DNA of 64,000 bases. It comes from Leptodactylus fallax (taxonomy: Eukaryota > Chordata > Amphibia > Anura > Leptodactylidae). Location of the stretch: the NCBI GenBank assembly GCA_947044405.1, contig CAMRHE010000018.1, positions 3,782,001 to 3,846,000 of the forward strand, in the 5' to 3' direction. This document shows, piece by piece, positions 25,133 to 37,190 of the stretch. The translations under genes were made by a program, and so were the position numbers. The stretch's first letter is position 1. Each line of letters opens with the position of its first letter. Under the pieces are notes generated by a model, which was given only the letters and a program-made list of their open reading frames with translations, was not told the origin of the DNA and ran no database searches.

Positions 25133-25376
25133 CAAAAATAAAATCCAGAAAATCACATTGTATAAATTTTATAAATTTATTTGCATTTTGCAGAGAAAAA
25201 TAAGTATTTTATCCCCCCCCCCACCACCAACCATTAAGAGTTCTGGCTCCTACAGACCAGTTAGACGCTCCTCATCAACTTGTTACCTGCATTAAAGACA
25301 GCTCTCATATTGTCACCTGTATAAAGGACTCCGGTCCACAGACTCAATGAATCAGTCAGACTCTAACCTCTACAAC

Positions 25377-26392
25377 ATGGGCAACCAAAGAGCTTTCTAA
25401 GGATGTCAGGGACAAGATCATAGACCTGCACAAGGCTGGAATGGGTTACAAAACCATAAGTAAGACGCTGGGTGAGAAGAAGACAACTGTTGGTGCAATA
25501 GTAAGAAAATGGAAGAAATACAAAATGACTGTCAATCTACATTGATCTGGGGCTCCATGCAAAATCTCACCTCGTGGGGTATCCTTGATCATGAGGAAGG
25601 TGAGAGATCAGCCTAAAACTACACAGGGGGAACTTGTTAATGATCTCAAGGCAGCTGGGACCACAGTCACCAAGAAAATCACTGGTAACACATTACACCG
25701 TAATGGATTAAAATCCTGCAGTGCCCGCAAGGTCTCCCTGCTCGAGAAGGCCTATGTGCAGGCCCTTCTGAAGTTTGCCAATGAACACCTGGATGATTAT
25801 GCAACTGAAAGGGGCGAAGGTGCTGTGGTCAGATGAGACAAAAATTGAGCTCTTTTGCATTAACTCAACTCGCCGTGTTTGGTGGAAGAGAAATGCTGCC
25901 TATGATCCAAAGAACACCGTCCCCACTGTCAATCGTGGTGGAAACATTATGTTTTGGGAGTATTTCTCTGCTAAGGGCACAGGACTACTTCACCGCATCA
26001 ATGGGAGAATGGATGGAGCCATGTACTGTAAAATCCTGAGTGACAACCTCCTTCCCTCTGCTAGCACATTAAAAATGGGTCGTGGCTGGGTCTTCCAGCA
26101 GGACAATGACCCAAAACATACAGCCAAGGCAACAAAGGAGTGGCTCAAAAAGAAGCACATTAAGGTCATGGAGTGGTCTAGCCAGTCTCCAGACCTTAAT
26201 CCCATAGAAAACTTATGGAGGTAGCTGAAGCTCCGAGATGCCAAGCGACAGCCTCAAAATCTTAATGATTTAGAGATGATCTGCATAGAGGACTGGACCA
26301 AAATTCCTCCTGACATGTGCGCAAACCTCATCAACTACAAAAAACGTCTGACTGCTGTGCTTGCCAACAAGGGTTTTGCCACCAAGTATTAA
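25377..26392 (+). pseudogene. Tc1 transposase of element C, multiply broken
   Basis: Frameshift right after the ATG, then [20 protein letters not shown] and [15 protein letters not shown], a stop at NLH*SG (about 25544) and a frameshift near 25800. Then [14 protein letters not shown] (Phe-Cys for the usual Phe-Gly), [12 protein letters not shown] and [12 protein letters not shown], followed by a TAG at 26222-26224. The last part [13 protein letters not shown] ends NKGFATKY. The triad residues remain but the gene is dead. Confidence 0.92.
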
Positions 26393-26929
26393 GTCTTGTT
26401 TGCCAGAGAGATCAAATATGTATTTCTCTCTGCAAAATGCAAATAAATTTATAAAATTTATACAATGTGATTTTCTGGATTTTATTTTAAATATTCTAAT
26501 CTCTCACTGTTAAAATTAACCTACCCTTAAAATTATAGACAAAATCAGCAAGGGATCAAATACTTTTTCCTTCACTGTAGAATAGACCATAAATATTATA
26601 TTGTTGGGGGTCCAACACCTTACAGCCATTCGGTTTAACTGGATGAATGGGGATTCTCACAAAAGGTATGTACTTTTAATAGTTGTCACACAGAGATGGC
26701 TATATGCTGGGGCTCTGAAACTTATGAAACGAATGTATCGAAGTAGAAACCTTTACAAAGAACGCAGGCAACTTTCTCACTTATGCATTTAAATGGACTC
26801 ACAGAAAACTGATAACTGAAGTCAGGTCTGTGAACGATATTGTGTGATATGCTGGAGCCAATTTTAACCACCTGAAGTGTACAAATAAATGGACGACGTT
26901 TTACAGAGTTCTGTCCATGTGAGCAACAG

Positions 26930-27307
26930 AACAAAAGAGAAATCTACATCAAATTAATATTTGGTGTGACCACCCTTTGGAGGGAAGCCCTGGAAGTGAT
27001 GATATGGTCCCCACAGAGCACTAATCTCTTCATTGAGTCTGCCTGGGATTACACAGGCAGACAGTGGAAAGAAGACGACCTGTGGTTAGTCTGCCAAGAT
27101 GATTAGAACAATCTCCTCGACAAGTTCCTTCAAAAACTGTCTGCAAGTGTACCTAGAAGAATTGATCATGTTTTGAAGGCAAAGGGTGGTCACATAAATT
27201 GTTCCTTCCATTCATTTCATTAATTGAAAAAAAAAAACAATTAACATTTAGCATTCTTACTTTTGAAGCATTTTTACATAACTGCCTAAAACTTTTGCAC
27301 ATCACTA
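26930..27307 (+). mobile_element. Tc1-like fragment with transposase C-terminus
   Basis: Begins near AATATTTGGTGTGACCACC. It joins directly to a decayed C-terminal coding part (LQKLSASVPRRIDHVLKAKG, about 27124-27190) and ends with the terminal repeat TGCCTAAAACTTTTGCACAT. Same family as 37191, 38450 and 57475. Confidence 0.75.
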
Positions 27308-27739
27308 TACAGCCTAGTAAAAAATTGTGTTTTCACTGGTGGTCTTCTTGGTTACTGATTGACTGCATGGCCATATTCCTTAAAAAAATTGCTGATATTT
27401 TCCTGGAAAATGTTTCTCCATTTATAAATAGTGCCTCTCATTGCAGGCCGTACAAATAGCTTCAAACCTTTCTGTCATTATTTCAATACCTTACTTTGAT
27501 CGCAGCACAGTGTTCTGCAAATATTCTTTAGCTTTTCACTGATCTTTAGATTCAACAGGGCTGGTAGTAAAGGTCCACTTATACTAGACGATCCCAGCCA
27601 GGACAAGCACAAATGGTCAAAAAAACCTGTTTAATCGGTGCAAATTTGCATCCGTTTGTTTTGACACGTAATGTATTGCTAATAATCTTGCTTAAAAGAG
27701 ATGACCAGTTGACCAACAAGCTCATCGGCAGTACAGTTA
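27308..27739. other. Anonymous intronic sequence
   Basis: No exon or repeat structure recognised. Confidence 0.35.
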
Positions 27740-28062
27740 GGCTGGGCTTTACGTTACAAAAATGCAGCATTTTGGCCACAGCGGAAACGCTGCTGCAAAA
27801 TGAACTGCATTTAACATTACCTGCAAAGTGTATAGGATTCTGGCTAATCCTATCCACACATTGCAGAGAAAAATTCTACAGCGGAAAAGTCGCAGCATGT
27901 CAATTATACCTACGGAAATGCTGGCGTTTTCCATATAGGTATAATAGGAAAACTCTGTGGACTTTCTGTGAAAAACATTGTGGAAAAAAAATGTGATGAG
28001 TTTCCGCCACAGTCTTTTTCACATCGTTTTATGACTGCGGCTCGCTATGTGGGGTCTTAGCC
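27740..28062. mobile_element. Harbinger-type MITE, GGCTAAGCCCCAC family, copy 1
   Basis: Starts GGCTGGGCTTTACGTT and ends GTGGGGTCTTAGCC, flanked by TTA on both sides (27737-27739, 28063-28065). A 3-bp TWA duplication suggests PIF/Harbinger mobilisation. Confidence 0.7.
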
Positions 28063-29520
28063 TTAGGGTGCTATTAGGGTGTATTTACATGTTCAGGATT
28101 TCAGCTGCAGTTTTTGAAGCAAAAAATAGGTGTGGATCATAACAAGAATGAGAGTATAGCGGACAGGTGGCACTTAGCTCAAAAAACTGCAGCAAAATCT
28201 GCAACAAAACAGTAGCTTTTTCTACAACATGTGGCTTTAGCTTCTATTCAGATGACCGATGTGCAAAATGGCCGTGGAAAAATCAAATTTTCCACTGACA
28301 TTTTACATCTGTGGGGCAACAATTTTCACAGATCCCTCACAGATTTGAGTCTATCGATGGATCCATGAAAATGGTCAACAATAGGAGGTGTTCCATTTTT
28401 TTGGATAGTCCATCAAATGGGCCGTCAAAAAAAAAAAAATCTGTCATCAAATAGTTCCATTCACATGCATTGATTTTAATCCAACCATGTGACCACCTTT
28501 ATTAAAAAAAAAAAAAAAAAATCCATGACTCTTCCGTGAGCAATGTTCGTGTGAATAGAGCTTTAGGGTACTTTTACAATTCCAGGTTTCTCACCAATTA
28601 CTGTTGAGTCAATCCAATATCCAATAGATCGTTCTGTGTAAACGGCAAATAGATCTGACTGATGTGTGTCTCATCTGCCAGAAAACTAATCTGCTGTGTG
28701 TAAACTGTTGCACAATAATTATTAGTGTGTGAACGGCATCTGAAAGATTATTTGACAATTATGAGGGAAAAGTTATTTTTTTTTAGGATGATCACAACAG
28801 ATAAGGAAGATAAAAAGTGGACCTAGTCTAACAAAATAACTGTGTAAATGGGTGACTCTTTCAATATCTGATTTGGTCAGAAATCTGTACATGTAAAACC
28901 AGCAGGCCAGGTATGTCTAAGGCCAATTAGACATAATTATCAACTAAGGGCTGTATTACCCCAATTCCCTGCCAGGATAAGATCCCGCCTACTCGTCAAT
29001 CTGCACTCATTTGCATCGGCCTATTAGACAGTGGAAGAATGACAGCTGCTGTGATCTCATCATACAGAATGACGTGCTGCTGAAAAGCTACATCTTTTAT
29101 CCTGCATCAAAGATGCTATCAGACGGCTGAATGGTATCCCTTTAGCAGATCACAACATGATGTTACTTTATTCATAGACAGGGAGATTATCAGGAATGGG
29201 AGTTGCAAGGAGCACTAATTAGCAAAAATTGCGCTCATGTAATAGTGTAAAATTGAGGCCAGTGTAAAAGGCTAGGACTACATGGCAACTTTGGCCACAA
29301 CTCCTGTTGTGCAACCAAAATTCACTGTGTCATCCAGCGACTCCATCACAGGGTGCTGCAGCTTCTAACTGCAAAAGATTGAGTACTACTAGATTTTTTG
29401 CAACTAGAAGACTCAATCACAGCGCCCTCAGGGCCACAATGCGACACCATTCACTTACATTGGTGAGAGCAACACTGCGATCGGGAGTCACAAACAAAGT
29501 CGTCGTGAAGTCCTAACTAT
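28063..29520. other. Intronic sequence with old repeat pieces
   Basis: About 28240-28560 has inverted CAGATG / ACATCTG and CATGTGACC pieces and A-runs of the frog palindromic MITE style. No clean ends. Nothing else recognised. Confidence 0.35.
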
Positions 29521-30263
29521 AGGTCCTTAAATTTACTTAACTTAAACAAACATTGAGTGACAAATGTTATTTTTATAATGAAAAGTTATACAATTTTCCA
29601 ATTCCTCACAGTTTTCTAGGTCTCTGATTGCTGCCATGCTTTACTTCCAGTAGATAGAATTCAGTCCAAGGTCATGTGACGAACACACAGGTGCACAACT
29701 CGTTACCAGGCACATATCTGATTACTGTGCTGTGACTATAACGAGCTATGCACCTGTGTATCCATCACATGACCATGGGCCCCATGTCACAAGCCCATGG
29801 GCCCCATGTCACAAGCCCATGGGCCCCATGTCACAAGCCCATGGGCCCCAGGCCCCCATGTCAAAAGCCCATGGGCCCCATGTCAAAAGCCCATAGGCCC
29901 CTGTCACAAGCCCATGGGCCCTATGTCACAAGCCCATGGGCCCTATGTCAGATGCCCATGGGCCCTATGTCGCAAGCCCATGGGCCCCATGTCGCAAGCC
30001 CATGGGCCCCATGTCACAAACCCATGGGCCCCATGTCACAAACCCATGGGCCCCATGTCACAAACCCATGGGCCCCATGTCACAAGCCCATGGACTGATT
30101 TTTTTTCCACTGGAAATAAACAAAGAATGACAGCAAGCAGAGATCTAAAAAACAATTAGGAATTAATACAGAAAGTATATTGGCAAATTGTAGAACTTTT
30201 CATTATACAAACAATAACATTTGTGTCTCAATATTTCTCTGAAAATGGACAATCCCTTTAATG
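29521..30263. mobile_element. TTAA MITE containing a minisatellite
   Basis: The left arm (ATTCCTCACAGTTTTCTAGG, CACAGGTGCACAACTCGTTA) and right arm (AGCAAGCAGAGATCTAAAAA, ending GGACAATCCCTTTAA) match the MITE at 10760-11177 throughout. The left terminus is degraded. At CATGACCATGG the two copies part: here about 320 bp of 22-bp repeats is present. Confidence 0.85.
29774..30095. repeat. 22-bp minisatellite born in a MITE
   Basis: About 14 units, period 22 bp (CATGGG at 29774, 29796, 29818 and so on), with core GGCCCCATGTCACAAGCC. Units carry variants (CAAAAG, CGCAAG, CACAAA; CCCC or CCTA), and neighbours tend to share them, as expected from local duplication. Because 22 is not a multiple of 3 and no frame has a stop, long open frames reading MGPMSQAHGPHV arise in all plus frames; these are not taken as genes. 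Confidence 0.95.
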
Positions 30264-31411
30264 AGCTGGCAGAGAGAGAGGAAACTTTCCACTATTTGAT
30301 TTTGTTTATTATACTTCTATTAAACAATGTAACCTACATTAGGTATTTCAAGTAACTTTTATTATATAACTTGTATAATGCCAAAGTTCGTTTTCATGAT
30401 CCCAGGCTTAAATGGCATTTCTGCCTGGCCACAGAGAATATAAATGAACTGGAATGATTTAATGTACTGGTACATCTTTCACTACTGTCTTTGGGAGCTG
30501 GCCCCTTCGCGCTCTCTTTTTTTGAGAGTTGTAATTCAATGAAGGTCTGAATCTTTTCCATGATCCCTTGCTATATTCATCCAGTCTACCAAATCCTAAG
30601 GGAGTTACCAGTTTAAAATCTGAAACACATTAAGCACTTGAAATGATTATAAGGGGCCAATTGTGAAAGTATTCTTGACATGGGGACAGCAGAAGGGAAG
30701 ACTGTATGTCTGCGGTGGAATGGGAATAAAGGACACTTATTAGCGCTTAACGAAGAGCTCAGTGTCACACATGAGACGATCCCATTTCAATATAAGAAGG
30801 TTTCACGCTCGGCGTGATGAATGCAACTGATTGGCTGATGTGTTTAGCTTAATTTCTCTTGACATCTTAATCCTTCCTTCTCGTCATCTAGCCACAAAAA
30901 AATTAACATAAGTCAGATACATAAGCAAAACTAAGACTTCTGAATATTTTACACTGCGTGCACAGTTAAGCACACAATACATTCGCTGCCCTATAAAATC
31001 TCACTTTTTGACTGAATTTTCTTTTATGAACCTTTAAATCCATGACTATTTAATAATATAAGAATGATTTCAAAGTATTGCTAATGGTTGCTTTGGAACT
31101 GTAGTTATACTTGGTGAAAAAAGGAGATTTTGACTAATAGTTCATTATGTTGTCTTAAACTCTGCAAATGAAGAATGTCACTTTTACACTAAATAGTGAA
31201 CAGACACTAATGGCAGCTACAGAAAAAAAAAAAGTCATTTGTGTGAACTGGATAACAATTCATGGGGTATAACAATACAGACCTAAGTCATATGGCATTT
31301 AAAGAGCATCTAGAGATATTTTTGCCATCCCATTGCAAGGTTTCTGTATATGAATACCTTTTCCTTGCATTTTTTCTGCACGGGTAAGCTCTTTCTTATG
31401 TGATATTTCCC
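30264..31411. other. Anonymous intronic sequence
   Basis: No exon or repeat structure recognised. Confidence 0.4.
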
Positions 31412-31915
31412 TTAAAGGGGTATTCCCATGACCATAACCATTTTAAAATTTTAGATAATTAAAAGTTAAACATTTTTGCAAATATAAGTAATTAAACATT
31501 TTACAGAATTTTAAAGATTTTCTCTAAATATCTTGTGGTCACGAGTTGTTGTCTTGATCAGTTGCCAGTGGATACCACCATGAATGCACGACCTTTCTAA
31601 GGTCAGAAACTCAGACATGATTTCCTTATTGTGGCCAGGATATTTTCTGACACATGTAGTGTCCCTGCCTGATAACCCAGCTACAAGAAGAAAATCATGC
31701 CTGTGTTCTTGACAAGCTCCAGACCATAGAAAGTTTCTGAATACGTGGTCGTATCCATTGGCAACTGATCAAGACAACAGATGTCACCACTAACATAGTT
31801 AGAGAAAATCTTTAAAACGCTGCAGAATTTTTAGCTACTTATATTTCCAAAAATCTTTAACTTTGCATTATCTACAAATATACATGTGATTATGTTCATA
31901 GGAATACCCCTTTAA
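31412..31915. mobile_element. TTAA MITE, GGGGTATTCCCATG family
   Basis: TTAA at both ends; termini TTAAAGGGGTATTCCCATG and ATAGGAATACCCCTTTAA. The inner inverted pieces include TTGTCTTGATCAGTTGCCA and TGGCAACTGATCAAGACAA. Confidence 0.88.
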
Positions 31916-32361
31916 CTTTCATGTGGTTTGCTGCTGCCCAGGCATCCCATAGTGCAATGAATAACAAGCGGTCAAAAGGGAAGAGTCTTCTCCACTTCTG
32001 CCCCCCTAGCCCCTCAAAACATGAAGTACCGCAGAAAAAGAAAAAGCCTAACTACAGCAGCAATCCCTTCTACACTTGTCTATTTATGGTTACACTAAGA
32101 GTTTTTTTTCAGGCATGGAGCAGGTTTTTCAACAATTATATACTATAGTAAGGAACTACAGGCTGATGTAGTAGGGTAGGATATAGATTTTTATATACCT
32201 AAATACGTTTATCATTAGCAAACATGAAAAGAGAGCAAGCTAAAAGATTCATCATACTCTTAGATGTTGCTAGGAGTTCAGATGAAACATGTAGCTAGGT
32301 ACAGGTTTTACCTGCAAGGAGTTTGTGTGTTTTTTGTTAACTCTACAACTGGACAAACTAA
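31916..32361. other. Anonymous intronic sequence
   Basis: No exon or repeat structure recognised. Confidence 0.35.
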
Positions 32362-32648
32362 GGCCCCATGTACACAGGGAAAACCAGGCTGGAAAATCCA
32401 ATCCATATATTGACCAGATTTCCCATTCCGAATCCAGTGAGAAGATCAAGAATCCTTGCATCATAATTATCTAGGATGGTGGGAGTCCATCAGCTTTACT
32501 GTCCAATACTCTATATAGTACAGACAGTAGAGCCGCAAGGAGGCAGCCACTACTAGCATCACAGATCAGTATCATGTAAGGAGTTCCGGACTCCTGACAG
32601 GGTTCAGACTTGATTTTCCAGCCCAGATTTCCCTGTGAGCATGGGGGC
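32362..32648. mobile_element. Harbinger-type MITE with TAA duplications
   Basis: Starts GGCCCCATGTACACAGGG, ends CCCTGTGAGCATGGGGGC, flanked by TAA (32359-32361, 32649-32651). The internal parts (ACTAGCATCACAGATCAGTA) relate to the hairpin at 2389-2612. Confidence 0.7.
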
Positions 32649-33135
32649 TAAAAATAAATTACTAAATAATAAAACTAAAAAAAAAAAACAAAAAAACTAA
32701 ATGTCACGATAACTTCTTATCTTATTTTAAAGAGAATGATTGAGTCAATGTAATTCAATTTCTGCAATATATGCAACATCAGGTTTAGGGTCTTATACAG
32801 TCTTTTTCTTGGTCTGGGGTCAAATAGTTTTTGGGCAATAGTCTAGAGTATGAATTAACTTTTGGGGATCTGAAAAAATTGTAGTGGTCTTCCCTGGGGT
32901 CTGCGTTAATTTTAGGGGTCTGAATGACTTCGGTCTCTCTTGGAAAAAAATATTCATGTGGAAATGGCATCACGTTTTTGGGTTCCTAAAATAAGATCCC
33001 TATGAATGTGCTGTGAGAACATGTGAAAAGTGCAAGTACAAGTTGTAAGATTTGACATTGGAACATATTCAGTAAATTATGTTAAATATCTGTAAAACAG
33101 TGTATGATTTTTACAAAGCACAACGACAGACATAC
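32649..33135. other. Intronic sequence beside exon 3
   Basis: A-rich tract near 32678; no other feature recognised. Confidence 0.35.
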
Positions 33136-33272
33136 CCCTTTAACAGCCATTCATTAATAGGCGTAAGTGACAGCACTTGAAGGAAAAACCATATTGCTGT
33201 TGGGAAGAACACGAGTGTAAACACCTGGACAAAGAGGTGAAGCTTCACGTGCATCAAAGCACTGGTGAGTTC
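33136..33272 (-). CDS. SLC10A7: SLC10A7 coding exon 3
   Basis: A 137-bp exon (45 codons plus two bases) with a T-rich tract and CCCCAG acceptor, and a GTATG donor. It begins [14 protein letters not shown], passes through the third membrane segment ([18 protein letters not shown]) and ends [12 protein letters not shown] in phase 2. A longer open frame runs on upstream through the intron into a MITE remnant, but the acceptor and family alignment place the exon start at 33272. Confidence 0.94.
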
Positions 33273-33351
33273 CTGGGGAAAAAAAAAAATAGAATTTAAC
33301 ATTGTATGAGAATACTCCTCTACAAGATGAAATTGTAGACATATTATGCTG

Positions 33352-33548
33352 CAAGCAGGACTTTTCTCTCCGCATGTTTCCGCACGAAACATGCGGGAAC
33401 CGAGCGGAAACCACACGGACCCCATTATAGTCTATGGGGTCCGCAGGTTTCCTGATGTAAACACTTCTCTCTGCGTATAGGCTTCCGTTCGGGGGGTCCC
33501 CAAGCGGACTCCCCTGTACGGAAAGCGAACGCAGATGTGAACCGGCCC
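33352..33548. mobile_element. Partial MITE, TTCACATCTG family
   Basis: Ends GCAGATGTGAACCGGCCC before TTA. It shares ACCGAGCGGAAACCACACGG and CCCCATTATAGTCTATGGGG with 58240-58505. The left end is lost near exon 3. Confidence 0.65.
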
Positions 33549-33759
33549 TTAATTTCTCAGGAAAAATCTTTTTTTTCTTTTCAATAACTAACTAGAACAA
33601 TTCACTAATAAAGGAAAATAAATAGAATATTTAAAAATGACTTTGCCAAGTTCAAAAGCTCAGACAAAACCAATTATTTGAAGCTGCAAATACAAAAAGG
33701 AACTTTAAAGATAAAGACCTGAAGAACCGATGGCAGAGAAAGAACACTACTTTAAAAAC

Positions 33760-34350
33760 ACTGGGGTAGATTCACCAGCGTTTTTGCTCCTAGAATGTAA
33801 TATAAATCCGTCAAAATGTGTTTTAGGCTAAAGGCCCCACGTGGCGTCCCGCAGCAGAAAAGCGCTGCTGGAAAAACCGTGGCGGCAACACATTGCGGTT
33901 CTTCCCGCAGCGCTTTAGACAGAAAGCCTGCAGAGGTTTCCTTTGCAGACTGTTTTGATTATGCCTATGGGGAAACCGCCGGCGTTTCCTTAGGTATAAT
34001 TGACATGCTGCGATTTCCAAAACTGCGCCGGTTTTGGAAATAGCCACGTGTACGTAGTGCAGTTTTTACCACAAAGCGTGCATGGGATTTGCTAGAATCC
34101 CATCCACTTTGCTCTAACTGTAAAACGCCACAATTTTTGGTCGCGGCGTCTACGCCAATTGGGGCCCCCGGCCTTAGGTCATTTTTTTCTGACTAGCTCA
34201 ACAAGGGGTAGTGACCTAAATAAAAACAGACATGCTTGAAATGCAACATTCTGCTCCAAAATATTAGTGCCAAATTTAGCCAAAAACTGGGCTAGCCAAT
34301 ACGTGGCATAAATTTTTAAATAGTTGGTCTATGTGCCAAATTTATCATAC
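33760..34350. mobile_element. Decayed palindromic MITE hosting a second MITE
   Basis: The ends CACTGGGGTAGATTCACCAG and TGTGCCAAATTTATCAT are imperfect inverses, similar in style to 61679-62141. A Harbinger-type MITE lies inside at 33826-34173. Confidence 0.45.
33826..34173. mobile_element. Harbinger-type MITE, GGCTAAGCCCCAC family, copy 2
   Basis: Starts GGCTAAAGGCCCCACGTGG, ends GGGGCCCCCGGCC, flanked by TTA (33823-33825, 34174-34176). GC-rich interior with GCAGCGCTTT-type inverted pieces. Confidence 0.7.
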
Positions 34351-34466
34351 AATCAAAGCCACTGGGATAAATAAGGCACATCTGCAAGAACTGTACCTTG
34401 TAAATGAGGGCCATTGTTTGCCACAAACCTTTCCGACCTGCCATAGAGCTTTACTACTAAAATTGG

Positions 34467-34470
<4 letters not shown>

Positions 34471-34526
<56 letters not shown>
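34471..34526. repeat. (AT)28 microsatellite
   Basis: Uninterrupted AT units. Confidence 0.98.
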
Positions 34527-34530
<4 letters not shown>

Positions 34531-34640
34531 GATGGAAAAAGTCATGAGATTGATCTACAAAAATGACTCCATAATGCACATTACAATCCATAGCATCCAT
34601 CAAGAGCATAACTTTCATAGATGGAACCCTGTAGGAAATA

Positions 34641-36252
34641 CAGTGCCTTGAGAAAGTATTCGGCCCCCTTGAACTTTTCAACCTTTTGCCACATTTAAGG
34701 CTTCAAACATAAGGATATAAAATTTTAATTTTTTGGTGAAGAATCAACAAGTGGGACACAATCGTGAAGTGGAACGAAATTTATTGGATATTTTAAACTT
34801 TTGTAAAAAATAAAAAACTGAAAAATGGGGCGTGCCAAATTATTCGGCCCCCTTAATACTTTGTAGCGCCACCTTTTGCTGCGATTACAGCTGCAAGTCG
34901 CTTGGGTTATGTCTCTATCAGTTTTGCACATCAAGAGACTGAAATTCTTGCCCATTCTTCCTTGGAAAACAGCTCGAGCTCAGTGAGGTTGGATGGAGAG
35001 AGTTTGTGAACAGCAGTTTTCAGCTCTTTCCACAGATTCTCGATTGGATTCAGGTCTGGACTTTGACTTGGCCATTCTAACACCTGGATACGTTTATTTG
35101 TGAACCATTCCATTGAAGATTTTGCTTTATGTTTGGGATCATTGTCTTGTTGGAAGAGAAATATCCGTCCCAGTCTCAGGTCTTTTGCAGACTCCAACAG
35201 GTTTTCATCCAGAATGGTCCTGTATTTGGCTCCATCCATCTTCCCATCAATTTTAACCATCTTCCCGGTCCCTGCTGAAGAAAAGCAGGCCCAAACCATG
35301 ATGCTGCCACCACCATGTTTGACAGTGGGGATGGTGTGTTCAGGGTGATGAGCTGTGTTGCTTTTACGCCAAACATATCGTTTTGCATTGGCGCCAAAAA
35401 GTTCAATTTTGGTTTCATCTGACCAGAGCACCTTCTTCCACACGTTTGGTGTGTCTCCCAGGTGGCTTATGGCAAACTTTAAACGAGACTTTTTATGGAT
35501 ATCTTTGAGAAATGCCACTCTTCCATAAAGGCCAGATTTGTGCAGTGTACGACTGATTGTTGTCCTATGGACAGACTCTCCCACCTCAGCTGTAGATCTC
35601 TGCAGTTCATCCAGAGTGATCATGGGCCTCTTGGCTGCATCTCTGATCAGTCTTCTGCTTGTTTGAGATGAAAGTTTAGAGGGACGGCCGGGTCTTGGTA
35701 GATTTGCAGTGGCCTGATACTCCTTCCATTTCAATATGATCGCTTGCACAGTGCTCCTTGGGATGTTTAAAGTTTGGGATATCTTTTTGTATCCAAATCC
35801 GGCTTTAAACTTCTCCACAACAGTATCACGGACCTGTCTGGTGTGTTCCTTGGTCTTCATGATGCTCTCTGCGCTTTAAACAGAAGCCTGAGACTATCAC
35901 AGAGCAGGTGCATTTATACGGAGACTTGATTACACACAGGTGGATTATATTTATCATCATCAGTCATTTAGGACAACATTGGATCATTCAGAGATCCTCA
36001 CTGAACTTCTGGAGTGAGTTTGCTGCACTGAAAGTAAAGGGGCCGAATAATATTGCACGCCCCACTTTTCAGTTTTTTATTTTTTACAAAAGTTGAAAAT
36101 AACCAATAAATGTCGTTCCACTTCACAATTGTGTCCCACTTGTTGTTGATTCCTCACCAAAAAATTAAAATTTTATATCCTTATGTTTGAAGCCTGAAAT
36201 GTGGCAAAAGGTTGAAAAGTTCAAGGGGGCCGAATACTTTCGCAAGGCACTG
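34641..36252 (-). mobile_element. Complete Tc1 element D with long inverted repeats
   Basis: Bounded by TA (34639-34640 and 36253-36254). The terminal repeats CAGTGCCTTGAGAAAGTATT / inverse are about 213 bp each (34641-34853 and about 36040-36252) and differ at about a dozen positions. Best-preserved element in the window. Confidence 0.97.
34853..35860 (-). pseudogene. Tc1 transposase of element D, nearly intact
   Basis: A single open frame from MKTKEHTRQVRDTVVEKF to ARISVS (309 aa, 35860-34931). It contains both helix-turn-helix halves (FGYKKISQTLNIPRSTVQAI), the hook PGRPSKLS and the triad [24 protein letters not shown] and [15 protein letters not shown]. It is then stopped by a TGA at 34931-34933 and a TAA at about 34913, after which the same frame runs on (PKRLAAVIAAKGGATKY) to the normal stop at 34853-34855. 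There are no frameshifts; only two nonsense changes, about 26 codons from the normal end, separate it from full length. Whether the shortened protein is active is unknown. Confidence 0.93.
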
Positions 36253-36682
36253 TAAATACACAACCTGGTATAACAGACAATGCCCAGGAATTCAGAATAA
36301 GTACTGATATCTTGTCTCCATTTTACAGAATTGGCAGAACGCTGTACTGTAATACAACAGCAGATGTGCTTCTAACAGATGTTACTTATTAACCAGTTGA
36401 TCTGCTGTAAAATCAATACTTCACCTCCTCTAGAGAATACACTGTTACCACATGGTATATACAACACCAAGCTATGCATAGCTGAATTGAGAAACATACA
36501 AGTCTGCTTGCAATGTGGTTAATGAAAGGCAGAGACATCCGACTTTTTCTAAAATTAAGGCTAAGTTCACACAGCCTTTGTTCAAATCCATTGTTCAGAA
36601 CCATCATAGGATTGACAGTTGAAGCTTTGTCTTGTTTTTAATATTACAGTGAATGCAGATGGTTGATGCTTCTTCTGCATCA
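36253..36682. other. Anonymous intronic sequence
   Basis: No exon or repeat structure recognised. Confidence 0.35.
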
Positions 36683-36836
36683 GGCTGGATTCATACCTGT
36701 GCTCGTTGCCCGTTCGGGCATTCTGTCCATCATTCTGTTTAAAAAATGCAGAGAGAAAAGCGGATTAGGTTTCTGTTTGTGGGGTCCCCAAGCAGAACCC
36801 ACAAACGGAAACCCGAACACAGGTGTGAACCTAGCC
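36683..36836. mobile_element. MITE, TTCACATCTG family (short)
   Basis: Ends GGCTGGATTCATACCTGTG and CAGGTGTGAACCTAGCC, flanked by TCA (36680-36682, 36837-36839). It shares GGGGTCCCCAAGCAGA with the copy at 58240-58505. Confidence 0.65.
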
Positions 36837-37190
36837 TCAGTCATTTTGTCAGCTTTTCATTTTGTTGTTCTGATTCTATGATGAATCTGAACAATGACAA
36901 CAAGATGGAGGATGCAGGAGTCATTGAAAAAGTAAATGTGTGCAGGATGTTATGAACAAGCGAGGGTACAAGAGCACTAGACTTTCTTGAAACTACATAA
37001 AATTTCATCCAACACTTATGGACATTTGCCCTGAGTCTTTCTTGATGCCAAGAAACTGTTTTGTTGTTCAAGTCTGCTTAAATAAAAGAATAGGAAGAAA
37101 CTATTCTTAAATAATACTGGTAAAAGTTAGCATTAAAGAGTGTCTAAATGAGTGAGAGACACCCCCCCCCTCTTTTTCAATTATTATTAA

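Larger units (their letters stand above)
24977..26577 (+). mobile_element. Complete Tc1 element C
   Basis: Bounded by TA (24975-24976 and 26578-26579). The ends CAGCGAAGGAAATAAG and CTTTTTCCTTCACTG are inverted, with a longer imperfect repeat through AAAATTATAGAC. A (GA)n tract lies in the left end at 25078-25128. Confidence 0.95.

Noticed and set aside
29748..30159. Long overlapping open frames rich in Pro, His and Met (GPMSQAHGPHV)
   Set aside because: They follow from a stop-free 22-bp tandem repeat read in all frames; there is no splice or promoter context.
33273..33425. Upstream extension of the exon 3 open frame
   Set aside because: The acceptor AG and family alignment place the exon start at 33272; the extension runs through intron into MITE sequence.
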